Source of the DNA: Liolophura sinensis
Taxonomy: Eukaryota; Mollusca; Polyplacophora; Chitonida; Chitonidae
DNA length: 64,000 nt
Reading direction: 5' to 3'
Assembly: GCF_032854445.1 (NCBI RefSeq)
Contig: NC_088295.1
Location: forward strand, 46,611,385-46,675,384
A program made the translations under genes and the position numbers. Below are positions 49,291 to 61,200 of this stretch, in pieces. Numbering within the stretch: position 1 is the first letter of the stretch; the number at the start of each line of letters is the position of its first letter. The notes under the pieces were generated by a model. It had not been told where the DNA came from, did no database searches, and was given only the letters and a program-made list of their open reading frames with translations.

Positions 49291-50507
49291 TTCGGCTTCG
49301 TCGCTGTGTGGTAACCATTTCGGAGGTAAGGCAAGGAGTGATTGTAGGATTGTATAATTTATATGTTATCTTACAACTCCTGATCCATCAATGACGCAGC
49401 ATTGTATTAGCATGACGGCATCCAGCTAAAAAGAGGCGGCGTAATGATTTGGGTCCGATTCCCAGAAAGCCAGTATGACCTCATGTCAAAATTTGAAATC
49501 TGATGCAAACCACTATTTTGCAACAGCAAAAATTTAACATAATCGAAATCCCCTGGCACACACTTTGGTTGTCTTACAGTGGTGTCTGTCCACATTCAGT
49601 TTCCATGAAGTGATCACAGGGCATTACATGCCGCCTCAGCAGCACCCATCTTTGTCTCTGGACCACACCATGTTACTGGAAACGTTCGTCTTATTAAGTG
49701 TCGGGCTTAATAGGGGAGTTCAGGCTCGCTAAAGGCTCTACTCTATCATGTGACTTGTCAAAATTGTAGGCATTTTTTTGTTCACATTAATTTATCGATC
49801 TCGTCGTGTCCTGGAGGTAAAAATGACACCTCTTTGCTTCAAGCACTTATTGAGTTCACAAACCTTTATAGGTGCACAATTTTCATCGTTTGTCAACTCT
49901 GTTTTTTTTCACAACTCAAAGATAGTTGCCTGAAGGTAACAAAGATAGTTGCCTAAAGGTAACATGGATTTGTTTTAAATAGAGCGATGAAAGAGTTCGA
50001 AGTCAAAGTCCCAATTGTCGTCTAATGACATTCAATTTCATGTCTTAATTTCAACATGTACAATTAACAGTTTTCGTTATATATATACATATATACCCAT
50101 CTACCTGACGAACTAATAAACATAACGATAATTAATGCTAATTTCAATACCACAGGCCTGCACAGAGTCACGCGTTCTAACGTAGCATTACTGGATCGAC
50201 TGCTGTTTAACGTCCACGATCTTGTTAGACATAGGCTATGTCCTTGTTACATGTCCGGTTTTATGAGGATGTGGACCCGTCCGCAGATATTAATTTACGT
50301 GAAATAAACTAGGCTATAGCAGTAAATAAAGGAAGTTCAACATATTCTTGACGTAACAGAGTGATTTCTTTCAGGTTATGTCATTCGTCTGTAAATCTGG
50401 TTACCGTCGTTTGTGTAAAATAATAATACAAACTAAGCGGAAAAATGCCTGTCACTGGTGGGAACCTCTCAAGAGGAATGTGAGTACAGTGAAAGTTCCA
50501 TTTACGC
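49291..50507. other. Intergenic, nothing recognised
   Basis: A 21-bp direct duplication (GATAGTTGCCTGAAGGTAAC) occurs at 49920-49962. No exon is supported. Confidence 0.4.
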
Positions 50508-50612
50508 CACGCCGCCATGTGGTGCAGCCATGCCAACATGTGGTGCAGCCGCGCCGACATGTGGTGAAGTCACGCCAACACGTGATGCAGCCATGCCAAC
50601 ACCATCTGCAAC
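50508..50612. repeat. 21-bp tandem repeat, four to five copies
   Basis: The unit is close to CAACATGTGGTGCAGCCATG plus C. Being a multiple of three it leaves frames open on both strands, which explains the PRRHVVQPCQHVV-like translation. Confidence 0.8.
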
Positions 50613-51232
50613 GGTAAGCAATTGATTATCACACGGAAATCGCCTCGTATATCGTCTTCGCTCCTTTGTGATTGATATGACAAACAAATGGCACAGTGTA
50701 TTCTTTTCAACATTTCTTCGTTTATTACAAAAGTGCATGGCTACAGCTGTATTGCAGAAAGGTGTTGCGCGTTGATATATCACACCGGAAGGACATTCAT
50801 AGCTGCATGCCGGAACATCCTCGTCGGTAATCTCCGTCTAACTTTGTAACGCACGATTTTAGCAACCCACGAGGCAGTTCCGACATGACATAAAAGAACT
50901 ATACTATACAACTAAACGTCGAGTGTGGGGTGGTGGGTCGAACTACCCTATAGGTTCCGCAGCTATGGGTAGAAATTTCTCATCATTGCAAGATATATGG
51001 CACTTCTCTTGTGTAGCTTTACAAACAGCTGGATCCGCAGTTTTATTGCACGGTACTCATACAATGAATGGCAAGTAACATGGTAGATGTTGAGGTATTA
51101 CTTATGATTGAGGTGGGAAGCATAAATGCTAATTTAAGGATTATCATGCCATAAGACGTTTTCATATCACAAAAATGAGAGTATTTCCAACAACGACATC
51201 TAAGACATGTATATATAATGGACAACTGTAGC

Positions 51233-51238
<6 letters not shown>

Positions 51239-51301
<63 letters not shown>
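51239..51301. repeat. TA microsatellite
   Basis: About 30 TA units with no interruption. Confidence 0.95.
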
Positions 51302-51485
51302 TGTAAACCTACAGTATGCTTGTAATACATTATTCAAAACTGGCCACTGTACTTATCGTTCAAGATACATATTTTATCTTCATGTGGTCGCACTGCTTAT
51401 TCTGTGTAATGAAAGGTTTTGGTAATTTCAAATTGGTCCGTTATATTTTAAGGCCTCTTAGAATCGTCAGGCCTTTGCTGAAACT

Positions 51486-51734
51486 TTGAGAAGCCCATTT
51501 AGGCAAAGTTGTACATTATCGTGTGGATGCTGGATTCTACCACAAGGCTGCAGATGCATCGGGAAAGCAGCGTCTAAAGATGGCTTTGTAAAGACGCCAA
51601 ACAGGGCAAACGTCAAGGAGGCTGCAAGACGTGCACAGAGACGTTATGCTTCTGACGGTCTTGGGGCATCTCCGGAACCCGAAGTCTTTCCATCCGCAGA
51701 CCGTCCAGCAGCCATGGCGGCCAAGCGATTCCTG
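51486..51734 (+). other. Possible first exon of an unidentified gene
   Basis: An open frame with balanced codon use (PSADRPAAMAAKRFL near its end) stops at a strong donor, CGATTCCTG followed by GTGAGAAC at 51735. The ATG at 51714 lies in a good context (GCAGCCATGG). I cannot find a matching downstream exon: the next genes on this strand are absent and the TRP gene runs the other way. No homology is recognised. It could equally be chance. Confidence 0.2.
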
Positions 51735-51860
51735 GTGAGAACATTTAGAACAACAAATAAAGGAAACGGCCGCTTTCTGTGTGCAGCATCATTTTTGTGG
51801 ATTGGGTATTGAAAAAAAGAACGCACCAAAGTGAAATTAGTTTGACGTTTGACAATTGCC

Positions 51861-52103
51861 ATGGTAAGCAAATTTCATAAAGCCCAATTTATAATTTCAT
51901 TCATTCTGCCCTCAAACAATCTAGCATTAAATCCGTTACCAGGAGTGACGACAGACTGCGTTTTCGTCGATTTAATGGATAATTCAGTTCCTGTTAACGA
52001 ATTAATCCGTAATCAGGCACAGAAAATCCGTCAGATCGACGAAAACGGAATCCGTCATAACTCAAGGGACGGATTAATTGAAGTTATTTTAGATGGTGAA
52101 TGA
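51861..52103 (+). CDS. Small open frame of unknown nature
   Basis: 80 codons from an ATG in good context (TTGCCATGG) to TGA. The last 50 residues are hydrophilic and protein-like (LMDNSVPVNELIRNQ, DGLIEVILDGE). Several AATCCGT or ATTAATCCG motifs repeat inside it. It ends 102 bases before the stop of the convergent TRP gene. It could be a lone exon, a transposon fragment or noise. I do not recognise it. Confidence 0.2.
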   Translation: MVSKFHKAQFIISFILPSNNLALNPLPGVTTDCVFVDLMDNSVPVNELIRNQAQKIRQIDENGIRHNSRDGLIEVILDGE

Positions 52104-52205
52104 ATTTCAGTCTAAATGTTGCTTGATATCTTTTCACACCATGACTGATATGAAAAAGACAAAATATACATAGAACTTAGGCTTAGCATCTATAAAATAA
52201 AATTT

Positions 52206-55200
52206 CTAGGAAATAATAAAATTGACCGTAAATGGGCAAATAAAGAAAAACTGTAAAACATCGTACTGAATGTCGAGAAGAGCATGCTCCTGCCAGGCCA
52301 GGCGCTGTAGTAAAGTGGTTTGCGTGGAGTGAGTGGAGACCGCGAGCTCCTCTACCCTCTTAAGCTTAGTATGGATGCTGTTCAAGGGAGGAGAGTCCCA
52401 TTTGGCCAGGACATCCTGGACGTCATCAAACTCTTCCATGTCAGTATACTGCTTGACTCTATAGTTCTGAAAGAGTGCACAATGAATGAGAGAAATTAAT
52501 TCAATGGGAAAAATTGATTGGTATAAACAAACGTGTCCCGTGTTGACCGTGGTGTCATCGTTTTCTGCTGTTAGGTAACCGCTACCATTAATTAGCTCGT
52601 AGTTTTACAGGTGCGCCAATACTGCAATACCGAAAGCATGCAACAGTCTTGGGGCCCATTTTGGTAGAAGTGAGTCTACATATTAACAATCTACATGTTA
52701 ACAATGCTCATTCCATTTTCTTCGTCTTTCTTTCCTGACTGCAGATTTGAAGGTGTTGTGTTATTTCTTCTTAGTGTGTGTGTGTGTGTGTTGTTTTCAT
52801 TCTTTGAACCAAGATCGGAATTATGAGCTGACAAGATTTTAAAGTCTTACAGAAAATTAGACAATCTCATTCAGAAAATCATGAATTTCGGATCTTAACT
52901 ATAGTTCCACAAGTTAAAAACCGGGTTGGCAACCGTATTGGCAACCATGTTTTAACGACTGCCTCAGCGTGGCATATTTCAAGCATTTGATGACAACTGA
53001 CCCCCATAAACACGCTGTTGATCTCCATCCGGGTCACTATCCAGGCCCTGTTCAGTTCCAGTCCACGATGAGCATCGCTCTGTATGTTCTGGTATGTATC
53101 GGACAGCTGGGCGATCAGAAGGTTCAACATTACCACGATACATAGAAACATGAATACTATTATCAAGATGACGCTCAACGGCCTGTAAAAAAAAATACAT
53201 AAAAATAAGTTACACTGGCGGCGGGACCGATCCCGATAGCTCAGTTGGTTAATACCGCGTTCAGGAGCGGTAGATCCAGGGTCAATCCTGTGTCGGGTCA
53301 CACCTAAGACCTTAAAAGAGGAAGTTGTAACTTGGCGTTCAGCATAAAGGGGGATAGTGCAACGACTGGTTGACTTGTAACAGTATAATGGCTCGGGCGG
53401 GGCGGCTTATTTGCCTTCGGTAAGTCGTCTCAGTGAAGAAGCACTAGATAAAAGACCGGTGGAAATCCGCCCTGCAACAAGGAGGCACATTACATGCACT
53501 CTAAGGACTCCTTCATCGTCATATGACGGAAAAGTTGTTAAGTACGACGTTAAACCCCAAGCACTCGCTCACTCACTCACTTACACTGGCGGCTGTAACA
53601 ATAGAATTACAAGGCCTCTCCTGGAATGTGGCTTTTATTGTGCTCACCACCATCTTGAATAACTAATAGATTTCGTATATTCTCCAATGAACTGCCTTGA
53701 TGAATCTTTCATGATATTTCTTACATGAAAGTAACAGGTTATCGGAAATGGTTCACAAAATTGTTTAACAACGAAATACAAGTTCACGACATTAACATTC
53801 GAATAACAGAGCAGTCAGTGAATCTCTGTTCTCACAAAGTTCAGTAAATTGCTTTACCAGACAACATGGAGTGTGTCTTTACACTCAAACATGGACTGTG
53901 TCTTTACACTCAGACATGGAGTGTGTCTTTACACTCAAACATGGAGTGTGCCTTTACACTCAGACATAGAGTGTGTCTTTACACTCAAACATGGAGTGTG
54001 CCTTTACACTCAAACATGGAGTGTGTCTTTACACTCAGACATGGAGTGTCTTTACACTCAAACATGAAGTTTCCCAACAAAAGTTGAATTCCAACATCAC
54101 ACTCAGTATGTTGATGATGTTTAAGAGGCACAACACTTTTGCTTTTTCTCTGAGACATGGATTTCAATTTGTAGAATGAACTTTTGGACATCTTGTTACA
54201 GTTGACTTACGGCAATTTAATGTAATCCTCTACCAGCGGCTCCGTGTCTATGAGAGTTCGAAAACCCAAAAACAAGATCCACCAGAATGTGCTGAAAGCC
54301 AGAATATCACATCACATTATTATTGTGAGAATTAATAAATATACATCTAGAGTAATGAGCTACGAGGATCACATATAGGCAGATAATGTTGTTGTGACAT
54401 ATTGCTGAGGCTGTTGTTCTTCTTGTTCTTGATTGTGCGACACCATACTCCTTACATCGCACACACAGCTCTCTACGTTCTCGTTACATCGCTGTCACAA
54501 TTAGACGAGCTTAACCCCTGGAGCCTGTGTGATGCATGTATAGACTCGTATAGAATTTTTTGCCGATCTATTATTTATTATTTACATTTATCACTAACAC
54601 TGTTTAAGATGTCTGTTAGAATCATGTTGTACATAAGAGAACAAGAGAAAGTATGTGTACGGTATATATAAAATATTATTAGAAACAAAGCTTGAGGCAG
54701 GGTTTTTTCTGATTTCTGATATCACTTCCTGCCTTACCACCGTGACCACAGTGACCTCAGCGTTGTTCAAGATTTCTGTACAAAATTTGCTAGTGCTGGC
54801 AGTGATGCAAAGCGAACTTAGGCACACGCGCTGTAAGGAGTATGGCGCGGTACATATTTGAAGTCCGCATGCGTCTCAGCTTGTAACCGCACATTGGTCT
54901 TTTTTTTTTTTGACATCAATAATCAAGCACAGCAAGGAGAAAAAAGATGCATCCAAAGGCTCTACCCCGTGTGTTTCCGGGGTGAAAAGAATTGGATAAC
55001 TTTTACCGCCTAATGGCGACTCGAATCAAAGGAATGGCCATTATTCTTTAAATTTGTGTACCACATAACCAATTTCCCCATAACACCGGGCATGGAAACT
55101 ACCCTTCTTAGGCCCTAATTACTTAAGGCGATCAGAGTTTTCCACAGGCCTCACCTATCAAGACAAGTTTGGCGTAAAAGGCGACTAACCTTGAGCTCTC

Positions 55201-58200
55201 CCACGCGGACTCGGGGAACAAAGTAGGCTCATTCGGGTCGCTGGCATTCCTGTAAATAAATGTTTCAAATATATTTTTAACATGTAAGGGCATTTATAAG
55301 TACTATATTATATTTTATTTTCGAATCATAAATGATTTCTGTTTAGTTGATTTTAAAAGCATCTGGTTTCCCTTATGTTCTGATTTTGTGTTTTCATCAC
55401 TTTCAAACTGAATAACATCGTGCCTGTTTATTATAAACTCGAATGTATGTCCCTTGTGACGTCACACGATCACTGCTTTGTGTTTTTGCCATATTTCACT
55501 GAGGAGCGTATTGGGTGCTAGAGACGCGATATCTTGTTTCTGGTTTCTCTTATGTGTTCTTGCAAGAGTTACCCTCGTCCGAAATAATTACGGTTGTATT
55601 ATTTCTTGTCTGTTCTTTTGAGTACATGTATATGTATAATTGGGTACTACAGCGCTTGCATTTATTTGATTTATTTTATTTGATTGCTGTTTTACGCCAT
55701 ACTCAAGAATATTTCACTTATACGACGGCGGCCCGCATTATGGGTGGAGGAAACCGGGCAGAGCCCGGAGGAAAGCCACGACCATCCGCAGGTTACTGGC
55801 AGACCTTCCCACTTACGGCCGGGGAGGAAGCCAGCATGCAGCGCTTGTATGATGTGTACATGTGGAAGCAAGGTATCAAACTGACCGTCCTTCCTTTCTA
55901 CAGAGCAGATTTATATAGGGGGTTGTAAGAGATTTTTTCACTATGGAACAACACTCAAGAAGTTACTCTCTTAAATTTAACAGAAAGCCCGTTGTCTGAG
56001 TGATGCTACAATGTATTCTGTTACTATAACACACACTACGTCATAAACAACATAGAAAATGTACATGTTATATTATAGCAGAAGAATCCGCTGCAATAAC
56101 AGTATACATTCTAGCGTCACTCAAACTGTCTGTTATAATGGACAGATTAATTTTTGCGTGAAGTATTGAACATAAGATCTGGACATAAAGGAAGTAATTT
56201 ATTTGTGCACACTCTTTCACATTATGTGGACCTTAATAGTCATTTTGAACTCCTACCTTTGTTGCCCGCTGACTTTCAAAGAGTTATCCCCCCTTAGTGC
56301 CAGAACAAAGGCCCCGCTAAAAGCCAGCAATATTATAACGAAGAACATCATAAACTGGACAATATCGTAAGACAGCACTCTCCAGAGAATGTGGGTGTAA
56401 GCACCGGTTTGCCTACAAGATGAAATATACGGACTTTGACCTAAATTTATTTATTTACTTATATGATTGTTGCTTAACTCCATACTCAAGAATTTTAATG
56501 AAACCGGAGTGGCCGTTTGCTGACAATTGATGCAAATGAACGACTTTTGCTCGTCAGCATATTTAAACATTTAATTACAACAATTAATCAAGTTTTCATT
56601 TCAGATCAACACTCTGCGACATACGTAAAGAGAATAATTCCCTTCCAATGCGAACTATATTAATGTGGTCAAGTGACCCAAAATTCGGCCAATACTAAGT
56701 TGATCATTATTCATGTTCTATGCAGGTTTTAGAAAGGTGTATTGAGGTTTGTTTCGAAAGTAGGAGTTGAAGCACCAAACCTAATATTCAAAAACATTTC
56801 TTTGCCTATAACAATGCGGGTTATTGAACGAAATTTTGCTGCCACTTCCCTCAATGACGTACCTGAATATAATAGAGTATTTAAAAATTTTGAAAGTCCA
56901 CAGCATAAAACCGACGGAGAAGACATGCCACTGGGCTTGTTGGTAAGTGAATCTCAACGGTAACACGGCCAGGATAAGAATAGTCGAGCTCATGTCAAGC
57001 CAGTTAAAGAGGTCTTTCCAATACTGCAGCCTGTGTCTGGAAATATCAAAATATGTAGCGTCAAATACACGTCCCAAGCCAATGCCAGAAAGGCGACGTA
57101 ACTCCGTTGGTTAGAACGTAAAATTACCACAGTATTGTGTTTGGTTAAATATGATCACCTCGGGCTTCATGCCGTCTGGATACCGTTGATAAAATATTAC
57201 GAAAAGTTTGAGATATTCCAGTTTGTGTTCATATTTCTAAATATACAACAGCCACTGCACAAATGTGAACGAGTAAGGAATGCAGTTAGCTTTTTACATT
57301 GTGCCGTGATAAACGTCAAAACGATATACACGTGTGTCGGCGTTCTGCACGAGATACACGCGTTTCGACGTTCTGCACGATATGCACGGGAATCGAGTTG
57401 AGGGTGCATTTCGAATTCTACATTCAGACTTCATGTTAATCAGTTTCTATACATTTCACAGATTATAACCGGTCCGTGTGATGGGCTCTAAGATCTCAGT
57501 GATGTTGACAAACGTGAGATGTGAGGTTCAAGAAGAACGTTAGCATACATAACACCTTTTTTCTTTGGTTCTCACATCGGTGAAACAGTTATATCTGAAA
57601 ACTATTCATCTAGGTGGAAACTCACAAGGCCTTTCGTATCACGTGAGCTTCCCCTGGTTAAAAACAGTTTCAACCTGAGCGAACCAAAGAAAAATACAAA
57701 ACAAAAAAGTGTTGATAATACAAACCTCCTAAACTGATTGAGCTCCAATAAGAAGGTGAAAGCAACCGACGAGTAGGCGATGACCTCAAAGACGCCGCGT
57801 GATATTTGTAAGGGCGAGTCGTACACCATGGGGTCGGGCACGCTGGAGACAACCACAGCAGAGTACACCAAGGAAAAGAGGGTCAATAGGTAAAACGTGG
57901 CCGACAATCTGCCGAAGTAAAGCGAGAAGAATGGCTGATGCTCGGACTGACAAGGATTCATATATGTAAAATGGAGGAGAATGGATGATTGTCGGGCTGA
58001 CAAGGATTCACATGAATAAATATGTAGCTCACGTACGTGATATTTAATGATGCTTCTTATGAATTGCTGACGGGTTAAAATATTGATGAATTGAATGACC
58101 TTTGTCTCAATTTCATTATATGTTTGGTATTTAAGCTGTACTCGTATGAGGGCGGTGTATGGTCGGAGGACAATATAGTGCCCAGAGTTAACCATCGATG

Positions 58201-61200
58201 TTCGCTAAGTATCTGACAAACGTCCTGACTTAAAGCCGTTGTCGAGAGCTGGATTCGAACTCATGATTTTACTGTACCTAATCGCAACGAACCAGTGCTT
58301 CAACTACCTGAGCACTCCTTTGTTTTTAATCCCTGTTCATTACACACTGACTCGGCAAACCATATTATTGGGAGTGTGACTCAAATGTGAAAACATAAAG
58401 GTAAATTAGCTTAAAAAGAAAGTCAGATAAACCACAGCATCAACGTGTTGACTAGTATCTGGTCACACGTGACACTTTTACCTCAGTAAGTCGTCAGTAT
58501 AACGTTCCAAAGGTCGATGGTTTACACTGGGTACTCTTGATTTCTCCACCCATTATGTATCGGCCGCCACAATTTAAGGGCCACTCGTTAAACGACATTC
58601 AAATAAATAAATCAGTCAGGATTTTGTTTGACATTCTGGTCGTTCGGACAAAACTTATGATCGATATTACTAGTTTGAAGGTTGATTCAATGATTGATTT
58701 GACCGACTGATTGGCTGCACTTACAAGAAACGAAACTTCATGTGATCTTTCCATCTTTTCCGCACAAGCAGTCGCACAGCCTCGTGGTAGATAATGGTCT
58801 GTTAAAAAGGGAAAAAATACAGGAGTCGTTTATTACGCCGATAAGTCATGCAAGAAAAGATGATTTTCTTATGAATGAAATGGTGGTTTCATTTGACATT
58901 ACCGTCGATTTTAATATGATTTACATTAAAGCACAACCATCTGGTAACGATTGAAGAAAGTGCCGCCATGATTATATTACTTTCCAATTTTAAAAGTCTT
59001 GGTGTGACCCAGAATCGATCCCATATCTCTTGACTTCGAGGTGGACGTTTAAACGATTAGATCACCAAAGCGGTGAGCAGTTGTTAATGTACGATATCTT
59101 ATTTCTACTGCTGTTAATTTAGGACCTTACTTCTACTGTGGGTAATATGGTGCCTTATTTTCACTACTAGTAATCTGCTACATTATTTCCGTTGTTGATA
59201 ATGTACTACCTTATTTCCACTGTTGGTAATGTGGTATAGCACAGATTTAGCTCCCCTGTCAAACCGATGATGTGAGGGTGGTCTCCCATGCGAGTCAGAC
59301 TCCAGCACATTATAGTAGACTTTGGCTTTCCCTCTGTGTCCATGACGATCTATCATGCAGTTCATAAGAGACATCATTGTCTCCTAGCGACAAAAGGCAG
59401 ACATGATTTTATTTATTACTGAAAAAACTGTAGGTCAACTGAAGTTGTGAAAAGTAAAGAGACAACATAACCGGGCATTCTGGAAGAATTTCATTCTAAC
59501 TTGGTATATGTCCCATACCGGATTGAGCTGTCAGAATAATACAATTACAGACGAAAAAAATGGGTCATCATTTTTGCAAAATGCATAGAATTGCCGAAAA
59601 CTCCAACTGGATCTGTAATTTGCCAAGGTGAAGCCATGTACCAAGTTGTAGTTCAGTATGGTGAACCGCCATTACAATCAAGCGTTTTGAAAAATGTCCT
59701 GAAAACTGTTTTATGACCGACTGACGAACTGACTGACTGATAACGAAGAGACAGACGGGGTGTTAACGTTAAAGTCGCTCTTTCCATGATCCTCAAGGGA
59801 ACTATAAAATCCAAAGTTTTTTTTTAGTAAAAGCGATTATAATAAAATTTTGGGCTTATAAGCTGATTTATTCTTTGATAGATTTATATGCAGTTTTAAA
59901 GCATAACGCAATACAAGATTTTATTCGTTCGAAAAAACTTTCATGAGAAATTTGACAGAGTGACTGACCTCCATGTTTTTCCTCAGTAACGTTTCACAGC
60001 TGAATTCTGCTGGAGTATCACCATCAGCCAGAAATAATGACCGGACACTGAAGCAGAAACAGGATTATCAACGTTAGCCAGAAATAATGACTGGACTCTG
60101 AAACAGAATAAGTCTCCATGGAGACTGGAGTATAACTGTCATCCAGAAATAATGACCGGACAATGAAACAAAATAAGTCTCCATGGACACTGGTGTATAA
60201 TCGTCAGCCAGAAATAATGACCGGACAATGAAACAAAATAAGTCTCCATGGAGATTGGAGTATAACCGTCATCCAAAAATAATGACCGGACAATGAAACA
60301 AAATAAGTCTCCATGGACACTGGTGTATAATCGTCAGCCAGAAATAATGACCGGACAATGAAACAGAATAAGTCTCCATAGAAACGGGAGTATGACCGTC
60401 AGCCAGAAAAAGGCTTTACACTGAAACAGAACGAAACAGTCTACACAGAAACGTGTGTAACCGTTAGTCAAGTGAAAGTCTTCCTAAACTCTTTCCCACT
60501 ATCTCCGTCAGTGAGAAAAAATGACCGGATACTGAAACACAATAAATTTGTCTCCATGGAAGCATATAGAGTATCACCGCCAGACAGAAATGATGAATTG
60601 GCGCTGATACATAATAATCCAGTCCCTGGAGTGACACCATTTTCATGAAACTTCCCGTCTCATTTTTCAGTTGTCTAAGCGGGGTAAGGCTGAAAAGATG
60701 CACTTGTTAGAATGCATACATGAACTCCCCCAAAAGACCTTGTGACTGCTGCTACAAGTAGGCGAAATACTCAGGAGGTCACCTGTTGTCACAAAATAAA
60801 ATGAAATCAGAAACTTCATTCATGTCTAAACATTGTTTCAGTTGTCAAGGTCTTCTGGAAGAAAGCTGCGTTAACGTTACAGACATAGGCTTTTTCTGCA
60901 TGTAAAACTTTCGTTAACTATAGTTTTTTAATTTATTAATGTACTCATCTGATGGGATGAGTGGTTTAAATCAGTCCATTATGGACCAATGCATCCATGA
61001 TCATGACCGTCATCATCATCATCATCATCATCATCATCGCCATCATCACGATCGTCATCATGGTCGTAATCATCATCACCATTATTACCATCATCGTTAT
61101 CGCTATCATCACGATCGTCATCATTGTGGTAATCATCACCATTATTACCATCATCGTTATCGCCATCATCACGATCGTCATCATTGTCGTAATTATCACC

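Noticed and set aside
48828-49334. 168-residue frame on the minus strand and a 126-residue one on the plus strand
   Set aside because: Overlapping frames in both senses over SINE-like sequence, no splice context, no domain.
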